Source: Chitinophagales bacterium (GTDB lineage Bacteria; Bacteroidota; Bacteroidia; Chitinophagales; Chitinophagaceae). Taken from it: a stretch of 30,558 nucleotides of DNA. Of this stretch, positions 25,901 to 30,558 are shown piece by piece. The stretch is taken from assembly GCA_013297585.1 (NCBI GenBank), contig JAAFHG010000005.1:1-30558 (forward strand), given 5' to 3'. The notes beneath the pieces were generated by a model. That model was given only the letters and a program-made list of their open reading frames with translations. It did not search any database and was not told the origin of the DNA. The position numbers and the translations under genes are program-made. Numbering within the stretch: the first letter of the stretch is position 1; each line of letters starts with the position of its first letter.

Positions 25901-26697
25901 ATACATCTGATATAAATAAACCAGTTTCAACAGCACAACAAACGGCGTTAAACTTAAAACTTAATTCAGCAGATACAGCAAGCCTTTCAAATAGAATTAA
26001 TACAAGAATTGACGGCAATTATTATAACTATTATCGTTTTTTTACTGACTTTATAAGCGGTTTCGGAACAGTAACAAACAGTAGTGAACTATTTGCTACT
26101 TCAAGCGGTACAGGTGCAGGATTCACAATGAATAGTGAAGCAGGAAGGCCAGGTATTTATAACGCTAACACAGGCACAACAGCAACAGGTAGGCATGCTT
26201 TAACAACGCCAAATACATCTACAACATTGGGTGGTGGTGTATGGACTTATGAGACAATGGTACAAGTTCCCACATTATCTACAAGCGTAGAAAGGTATCA
26301 GTTACTCGCAGGATTTATCGATAATAATTCGGCGGCAAATCAAACGGATGGTATATATTTTCTGTATGATGAAGGTGGTGCTTCAACAGGCAGTGCGGTA
26401 TCGGCGAATTGGCAAATAGTAACGTCAAGCAATAGTACAAGAACATTCACTACAACATCTACAGCAGTAGTAGCAAACACATGGTATAAGTTAAAAATAG
26501 TTGTAAATGCAGGGGCTTCAAGTGTGGAGTATTTTATAAATGATGTAAGTGCGGGAACGATTACAACAAATATTCCAAACGGTACAAGTAGGCAATTGGG
26601 TTGGGGATTTTTACAAAATAAATCAATAGGCACAACTTCAAGAACGGTAAACTTTGATGCCATGCTTGTTGAGGGTCGATTAACAACTTCAAGATAA
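22987..26697 (+). CDS. Long tail fibre with signal peptide and YadA-like heads
   Basis: A 1236-residue protein. Residues 1-19 are a signal peptide (MKKVKILVGLLMLAFSSFG, then Gln). Residues about 80-320 form an N-terminal beta region. Two related modules (from about residues 321 and 538) start 'NGNSGTDSA' and carry 14-residue YadA-like head repeats: about 6 in the first (373-463) and about 9 in the second (592-725). Each ends 'TGFGILSPQYTVDV'. 'VGLGNVNNTSDINKPVSTAQ' (about 965-984) is a common fibre motif. The end (about 1018-1236) is lectin-like. Probably a trimeric receptor-binding fibre. The signal peptide is unusual for a virion protein. Confidence 0.8.
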   Translation: MKKVKILVGLLMLAFSSFGQIKYYDSTALFQDVNSYLSWKSGIIKGVMILKGGLPQVARKDSGAISYKNGNIFVWDGTTWKLSSGQLEKDSFGLTWPLQPYDSLGKQRIKISYSWQDSALAKGIVLGDSGQYTTRFRFDTANVNRLIALNYLYLTKKDKNDTFNAVGYVRNWQLDGLQLQDVNNAVVFTKGATLKQSPNFIYDSTQSNLSIGNNLGSGTQSSIALNSSRAVIAGNFNGAVYGVGSGVAAGVYDISKSHTFQNRGNTYLKLSSESNTEHTADFSNLKIKNVPPITTNVDSVAVWELGVLKKAALVTNDLSKWSINGNSGTDSAVNYLGTSDNQPLILKVNGSQVGRFGIQNNVALAGGIANGDFSIASGLGSASNGSFSTALGYYSQANEFASTSMGNSIASGVFSTSMGSGTVASGQVSTSIGIGSIASGYTSTAMGIDSKSKSYGETSIGIYNDTINPISDIFFNPLDKLFTIGNGSNPSNRSNALTMLKNGKTGFGILSPQYTVDVEGDVNVTGQYRVNGQPIIGWGLNGNSGTDSALNYLGTSDAMPLVLKVNNAEIGKLGLINNVALAGGVANSDFSLAIGESSIANGYSSISLGNSNIADGIVSTAMGYVTVASGSYSTSMGFNTTASGYNSTAMGYGTVASGSHSLATGNGTVASGNNSTAMGNNTLSSGQNSVASGQYTAASGIYSTAMGIYSISKDTASLVIGKYNDTTITNNLFIVGNGFSDPTRSNALNVNKNGKTGFGILSPQYTVDVNGDVNVTGNFKVNGTNIGGANGTVTQFNFTNTTGITGTVTNATTTPTLSLSLDVPTILGYTPYNATNPNNYITSSSLSPYLLSSAAATTYYPLTGGSYLSATNGTGFLGLTAQSTAPTAPTSGLVKLYADATGKLSWLSSLGFSRTLNSRPLTANRVYTFYDRDYTVADSADVSLKANIASPTFTGTVSGITQTMVGLGNVNNTSDINKPVSTAQQTALNLKLNSADTASLSNRINTRIDGNYYNYYRFFTDFISGFGTVTNSSELFATSSGTGAGFTMNSEAGRPGIYNANTGTTATGRHALTTPNTSTTLGGGVWTYETMVQVPTLSTSVERYQLLAGFIDNNSAANQTDGIYFLYDEGGASTGSAVSANWQIVTSSNSTRTFTTTSTAVVANTWYKLKIVVNAGASSVEYFINDVSAGTITTNIPNGTSRQLGWGFLQNKSIGTTSRTVNFDAMLVEGRLTTSR
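23947..24597 (+). repeat. Tail fibre YadA-head module, copy 1
   Basis: About 650 nt encoding 'WSINGNSGTDSA' through 'GQYRVNGQPI', with about 6 YadA-type repeats. It is clearly related to copy 2 at both ends, with the 'TGFGILSPQYTVDV' end nearly identical at the DNA level. Tandem duplication and repeat number changes could lengthen or retarget the fibre. Confidence 0.65.
24598..25347 (+). repeat. Tail fibre YadA-head module, copy 2
   Basis: About 750 nt starting 'WGLNGNSGTDSA' and ending 'NFKVNGTNIG', with about 9 YadA-type repeats. It differs from copy 1 by extra repeats and a shorter linker before the 'GILSPQYTVDV' block. Confidence 0.65.
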
Positions 26698-26707
26698 AAA
26701 TATAAAT

Positions 26708-27262
26708 ATGAAAAAATTATTATTAATTATTGTTTTATTTAGTTCTATTGGTGCAGATGCCCAAATACGTAGAACAGAATATGACAGCGCATGGCAAAGG
26801 CAATTTACTTTAAACAAAAGTTTTGGTGATAACATCAATATCCTATTTACTAATAACGGTGACAGACGTAGGCAAATAGAAGGATTACAACGTGATACTG
26901 CAATTAAAGCAGCACAAATAGCGAGTTTAAAAGCGGACAGTGCCGTTAAATCAGTTCAAATTGCCAACTTAACAAACTCATTAAATTCATTGGCAGCTAG
27001 GGTAAAAGCACTTGAAAACAAGCCAAGCGATAGCGTTAAAGCAGAAGAAGGATTAATCGCAAATGGCAAGTCAATAAGAATAGATACAAATTATTTTAAA
27101 CAAAGATTTTCTACAAAAGAAGTTGAGCCAATATTAGTTAAGATGTTAGAATTAATAACAGCCAATGGCGCAAGAACATCAATAGTTGAAGGTAAATTAG
27201 AAAATACAATAACTAAAGTACTACTATTAGAAGCGTTTAGAGAGGCAATTAAAAAACTATAA
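26708..27262 (+). CDS. Secreted-type coiled-coil protein after tail fibre
   Basis: 184 residues with a clear signal peptide, MKKLLLIIVLFSSIGADA followed by Gln19. The remaining protein is a long helical coiled coil (about 55-105, 'IEGLQRDTAIKAAQIASLKA') and a C-terminal helical part. It lies between two other genes with signal peptides. It may connect or fold the fibre, or act at the host envelope. No known family was recognised. Confidence 0.65.
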   Translation: MKKLLLIIVLFSSIGADAQIRRTEYDSAWQRQFTLNKSFGDNINILFTNNGDRRRQIEGLQRDTAIKAAQIASLKADSAVKSVQIANLTNSLNSLAARVKALENKPSDSVKAEEGLIANGKSIRIDTNYFKQRFSTKEVEPILVKMLELITANGARTSIVEGKLENTITKVLLLEAFREAIKKL

Positions 27263-27264
27263 CC

Positions 27265-29265
27265 ATGACAAAATTAATAACACTGTTATTATTGATAATT
27301 TCAATTAATTGCTTTGCAACGGATTACTATGTTAGCAACGCAGGTAATGATGCAGCAAATGGGTTAAGTCCTTCTACAGCGTGGCAATCAATTAACAAGG
27401 CAAACGGCTTTACATTTGCAGCAAATGACCGTATTTTGTTCAATAGAGGCAACTCTTTTTTTGGCAGTTTGGTTATTAATCGAAATAATATCACAGTTGC
27501 CAATTACGGTACAGGAAATTTACCAATTATTACAGGATTTGCAACGTGTGGGGCATTTGGGAACAACATAGCAGGGGTATGGCAGGTAAATACAACAGCT
27601 AAAAGTACTTTAAATAACGTAACGGTTAACGGTGTACAAGTAGCAATTGGAAGATTCCCAAACAACGACTATTTGAACTTTGAGAGTAGAGGAACATTGA
27701 CAATAACGGATAATCAGTTAAGCGGCACACCAAATTGGACAGGTGCTAAAGCAGTTATTCGTAAAGTTCGATGGATAGCGGATATTTGCCCAATTACAAA
27801 CCACGTTACAAATACAATAGGTAGTACAATAACTTACACAAATCCACCAACAGTTAATACTTATCCTGGCATTGCAGGTTATGGTTACTTTATTCAAGAC
27901 GATGTACGTACTTTAGACGCAGTAGGCGAATGGTTTTTAAACAAAACGACCAAACAATTGAGTATGTACTTTGGCAGCACAGCAACTCAAGTAGTTAAGT
28001 ACAGCCAATTTGATACTGTTATAAACGTTGGATCATTTACAAACATAACAATAGATGGCATACAAGTAGAAGGTAGCAATGTTTATGGTATCTACGCAAA
28101 GAATGGTAATAATGTAACGGTACAAAATTGTGTGCTAAACAACAACGGGGGTACAGGAATCTACATATGGAATATAATCAACACAAATATATTAAATAAT
28201 GCTATCACAAATAACTACAGCAATGGCATATTTGTAAATAACCAAATTGCAAATTTCACAGTAATACGTGGTAACACACTTAATAATATTGGCTATGTAG
28301 TAGGTATGGGCGGCAGTGGAGATGACATCAACAACGGCATTAAACAAAACGGAGATAATTGTACAATAGAATTAAACAGCGTACAGAATACAGGCTACAA
28401 CGCTATTCAATATCAAGGCAACAACATTTTAATAAATAAGAACTTCATAAACAATTATTGTAAAGTATTTGATGACGGAGGCGGTATCTACAGTTGGGCA
28501 AATAATGGTGCAGCAACTTATTCAAATAGGCAAATAACTAATAACATCATTGTAAACGGTATCGGTGCAGGGGCAGGAACAAACAACCCAACAAGCAATG
28601 AATCGAGGTCAATATATTGCGATGGTGGTACTAACAATGTTTATTTTTTCAATAACACATGTATAAGTTCAAGCGCAGGGGCTTTTCTTAATAATTCGGT
28701 TAATATTACACTACGCAAAAACACGTTCTTTAATGTACCAATTGGCATAAGTATGCAGCGATTCAATGACCCCCCAGCGAAGCAATTTAGAACAACGGAT
28801 ATAAAGGACAATGTATTCTACAATAGCCAATCTAATTTATTCTATTGGAACGCTCGTTTAGACAGCCCAGCAATTACCATTCAGAACGATATAAGAGCAA
28901 TAGGCATAATTGACAGCAACAGTTACAAGTCGGATATACCAGCACAATTTGATTGGTACTACCACCAAAACGCTTCGGCAACTCCAGATGGCTTCACCGA
29001 CCCACCCAGCATGAATTTAACACAATGGAAAACATATACTTTATTTGATGCAAATAGTAGTTCACATTCTGGCAACTTCCAAATATTCTACAATGCTTCA
29101 AACGTAGCAACAACAACGGCTTTAAGCGGTGTATGGGCAGATACAAGGGGCAATAATTACACTTCATACACATTGCAGCCATATAGTAGTATTGTATTAA
29201 AACAAATATCGTTGCCAATTGTAGAAGATAATTTACTAATTTTGAAAGGTGTAAAATTTTATTAA
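27265..29265 (+). CDS. Right-handed beta-helix protein with signal peptide (putative depolymerase)
   Basis: 666 residues. Signal peptide 1-18 (MTKLITLLLLIISINCFA, then Thr). The next part, 'DYYVSNAGNDAANGLSPSTAW', is the usual start of pectate-lyase-like beta-helix proteins. From about 255 to 500, repeated 'NITI.G..V..S..YGI' and 'N...NN.I.NN' coils show the parallel beta-helix. Such proteins cleave or bind polysaccharides, and many phages use them as tailspikes against capsules. Catalytic residues cannot be assigned. It starts 2 nt after the coiled-coil gene and abuts the PAS gene. A host-derived secreted enzyme is an alternative. Confidence 0.75.
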   Translation: MTKLITLLLLIISINCFATDYYVSNAGNDAANGLSPSTAWQSINKANGFTFAANDRILFNRGNSFFGSLVINRNNITVANYGTGNLPIITGFATCGAFGNNIAGVWQVNTTAKSTLNNVTVNGVQVAIGRFPNNDYLNFESRGTLTITDNQLSGTPNWTGAKAVIRKVRWIADICPITNHVTNTIGSTITYTNPPTVNTYPGIAGYGYFIQDDVRTLDAVGEWFLNKTTKQLSMYFGSTATQVVKYSQFDTVINVGSFTNITIDGIQVEGSNVYGIYAKNGNNVTVQNCVLNNNGGTGIYIWNIINTNILNNAITNNYSNGIFVNNQIANFTVIRGNTLNNIGYVVGMGGSGDDINNGIKQNGDNCTIELNSVQNTGYNAIQYQGNNILINKNFINNYCKVFDDGGGIYSWANNGAATYSNRQITNNIIVNGIGAGAGTNNPTSNESRSIYCDGGTNNVYFFNNTCISSSAGAFLNNSVNITLRKNTFFNVPIGISMQRFNDPPAKQFRTTDIKDNVFYNSQSNLFYWNARLDSPAITIQNDIRAIGIIDSNSYKSDIPAQFDWYYHQNASATPDGFTDPPSMNLTQWKTYTLFDANSSSHSGNFQIFYNASNVATTTALSGVWADTRGNNYTSYTLQPYSSIVLKQISLPIVEDNLLILKGVKFY

Positions 29266-29904
29266 ATGACTTCATCAAACCTTACCCCTATAATAACGGC
29301 ATCAATAGCAGCAATTGGGTTCTTATATAAATATCCTTTTTTATACTTAAAAAAAAGTTATAATTTAAGAAAAGAAAAAGAAAAATTGCGGTTAGAAAGC
29401 GAAAAAAAGGCGAGTGAAGCATTTGATAAATTGAATGTTATATTTAAGCAGTTCTACAATAACGGAGGTTCTACTTTAATGGATAAAGTAGATAAGTTAG
29501 TAATCGGACAGCAAGATTTAGAAAAGCGATTTGACCATTTTGAAACTAGGTTTGATACATTTGAAGAACGGCAAAAATTCATGCTAAACAGTCAAAATGT
29601 AGCCTTTTGGTATAGTGATAACAATGGTGCTGCAATATACGTTAGCCCAGCACTTTGCAAAATGGTAAGACGTACAGAAAGCGAGATGTTAGGTAGTGCA
29701 TGGGTTAGCAATGTAATACAAATAGATAGGGATAGGATAAGCAAGGCATGGCAATCTTCGGTATTAGAAAAAAGAGTTTTTGATGAAATCTATACTTTTC
29801 AATCTGATAATGAGTTTATAAAAGTGCATGGATTAGCCTTTCATCTTAAAAATAAAAAGACAGGCGAACACATGGGTAGTTACGGTACTTTAACATTAAA
29901 TTAA
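29266..29904 (+). CDS. Membrane-anchored PAS domain protein
   Basis: 212 residues. Residues 6-28 form a hydrophobic anchor, 32-60 and 80-105 are charged helices with coiled-coil character, and 107-212 look like a PAS domain ('AFWYSDNNGAAIYVSPALCK', 'GSAWVSNVIQIDRDRI', 'GEHMGSYGTLTL'). There is no kinase, cyclase or DNA-binding part. PAS domains sense ligands or mediate protein contacts. It starts directly after the beta-helix gene stop and precedes the putative holins, so it may time lysis or sense the membrane state. This is inference; the fold call is good, the role open. Confidence 0.75.
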   Translation: MTSSNLTPIITASIAAIGFLYKYPFLYLKKSYNLRKEKEKLRLESEKKASEAFDKLNVIFKQFYNNGGSTLMDKVDKLVIGQQDLEKRFDHFETRFDTFEERQKFMLNSQNVAFWYSDNNGAAIYVSPALCKMVRRTESEMLGSAWVSNVIQIDRDRISKAWQSSVLEKRVFDEIYTFQSDNEFIKVHGLAFHLKNKKTGEHMGSYGTLTLN

Positions 29905-29909
29905 ACACT

Positions 29910-30185
29910 ATGAAAAAACTAACATTTTGGCAGCGTGTAAAATCACCAACACCAAAATTTTTTAAGAAATTAATAAACATTAGCCTATCGGTGGCGGCTG
30001 GCGCAGGTGCAGCATTAATGGCAGAGCCAATTGGTAAAGCGGTCATTACAGATTTTACTTATACTCTATTCCCATGGGTAGAAGTATTGTGCAAAAATTT
30101 GGTAGTAATTGGCATAGTAGCGGCTGCAATAGCTAAAACAACAGTTGATTACAAACCAACAGAAAATACAAACAAAGATGTTTAA
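29910..30185 (+). CDS. Putative holin or small membrane protein (91 aa)
   Basis: 91 residues: a basic N-terminus (MKKLTFWQRVKSPTPKFFKK), a hydrophobic segment at about 22-45 ('LSVAAGAGAALMAEPIG'), a second at about 60-78 ('LVVIGIVAAAIA') and a polar tail. The two membrane segments and small size fit a holin. The next gene begins inside its end (overlap of 8 nt). An endolysin would be expected beyond the window. Sequence does not prove holin function. Confidence 0.6.
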   Translation: MKKLTFWQRVKSPTPKFFKKLINISLSVAAGAGAALMAEPIGKAVITDFTYTLFPWVEVLCKNLVVIGIVAAAIAKTTVDYKPTENTNKDV

Positions 30186-30285
30186 CAATACACCGATATG
30201 GCTACTTCAACTATATGCAGTCGCATTGTGTGCAGTAGCAGCAATCGGTCTTTATTTTATTATTAATAAAACAACAAAGAAATGA
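30178..30285 (+). CDS. 35-aa single-span membrane peptide
   Basis: MFNNTPIWLLQLYAVALCAV continues AAIGLYFIINKTTKK. One transmembrane helix with a basic C-terminal end. It overlaps the upstream gene by 8 nt and the next gene as ATGA. Tight coupling at both ends supports a real gene. It may be an antiholin or a spanin-like partner, but this is inference. Confidence 0.55.
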   Translation: MFNNTPIWLLQLYAVALCAVAAIGLYFIINKTTKK

Positions 30286-30461
30286 CAAAAACAACATTTT
30301 TGATTTCTATTATATCTGGTATTGTAGTATTTGCATTTAGTGCATACAAAGCATCTATAACCGCTAAAGAAACAAACACTTTAATAGATTGGAAGTACCC
30401 ATTTTGGTATGGTTTGGGAATGGCTGTTATGGTAGTAATAATTGGATTAGTTGGAGAGTAG
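30282..30461 (+). CDS. 59-aa two-span membrane protein
   Basis: MTKTTFLISIISGIVVFAFS, a polar stretch 'KASITAKETNTLIDWKYP', then 'FWYGLGMAVMVVIIGLVGE'. Two helices joined by a charged loop. The start overlaps the 35-aa gene (ATGA). Composition and place fit the lysis region (holin or antiholin), but no family motif is seen. Confidence 0.6.
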   Translation: MTKTTFLISIISGIVVFAFSAYKASITAKETNTLIDWKYPFWYGLGMAVMVVIIGLVGE

Positions 30462-30558
30462 CATCTACATAGTATTTGCTCTTTTAAATGTACCATTAGC
30501 TTACATAGATAGTGGTATAATTAAAAGTAAAGTAGTGCCAAACCATTTTATGAATGGC
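30451..30558 (+). CDS. Partial protein, TTG start, runs off right edge
   Basis: The frame begins TTG 30451 directly after a stop in the same frame and reads LESSIYIVFALLNVPLAYID through 36 codons to the window end. It overlaps the previous gene by 11 nt. The hydrophobic start and later 'IIKSKVVPNHFMNG' look protein-like. No ATG is available upstream. Identity unknown because it is truncated. Confidence 0.45.
   Translation, partial: MESSIYIVFALLNVPLAYIDSGIIKSKVVPNHFMNG

Noticed and set aside
22987..26697. Diversity-generating retroelement target in the fibre
   Set aside because: No reverse transcriptase, no template repeat and no C-type lectin end; the repeats are structural YadA units.

Overview
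This window is almost certainly part of a siphovirus-type tailed phage or prophage genome infecting a member of the Bacteroidetes. The DNA is AT-rich. Start codons follow A/T-rich leaders with no clear Shine-Dalgarno sequence, and the best promoters match the Bacteroidetes pattern TTTG, about 19-20 nt, TAnnTTTG. The tail fibres use motifs typical of Bacteroidetes surface proteins, and TTG starts recur where genes overlap. All function calls come from reading translated sequence; no database search was run.

Layout. (1) Positions 1-859 hold a leftward cluster of very small genes, including one that looks frameshifted and one cut by the window edge. Its promoter is near 919-950. (2) Positions 1006-1046 hold a hyphenated inverted repeat over a rightward promoter, so this is the divergent control region. 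(3) Positions 1077-3938 encode an HNH-type nuclease, an SNF2-like helicase and an overlapping DNA methyltransferase; the helicase has its own consensus promoter. (4) Positions 3942-4170 hold two tandem hairpin-plus-U-tract elements with related layouts. The second ends 15 nt before an AntA/KilA-C type antirepressor gene. (5) Positions 4928-9168 encode terminase small and large subunits, portal, a 29-codon coupled gene and a prohead protease. (6) Positions 9180-14901 encode the capsid protein, head-tail joining proteins, a tail tube protein, a jelly-roll protein and small tail genes. (7) Positions 14898-22983 encode the tape measure protein, two large tail-tip proteins and a collar-like fibre. 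(8) Positions 22987-29265 encode three consecutive proteins with N-terminal signal peptides: a 1236-aa fibre with two YadA-like head modules, a coiled-coil protein and a beta-helix protein. (9) Positions 29266-30558 encode a membrane-anchored PAS protein and a run of overlapping small membrane proteins, probably the start of the lysis region.

From terminase to the right end, nearly all genes abut or overlap. The largest late gap (about 60 nt, terL to portal) carries a promoter-like sequence. No integrase, repressor, replication gene, endolysin, tRNA, CRISPR or insertion sequence was seen. The antirepressor hints at a temperate ancestry.

The most interesting part is the RNA region at 3942-4170. 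It could be a conditional terminator or an antisense-type immunity RNA controlling the antirepressor, analogous in layout to the c4 RNA of phage P1, but this is inference. Other points of note are the helicase-methyltransferase pair, the signal peptides on tail-end proteins, and the phage-encoded PAS protein.
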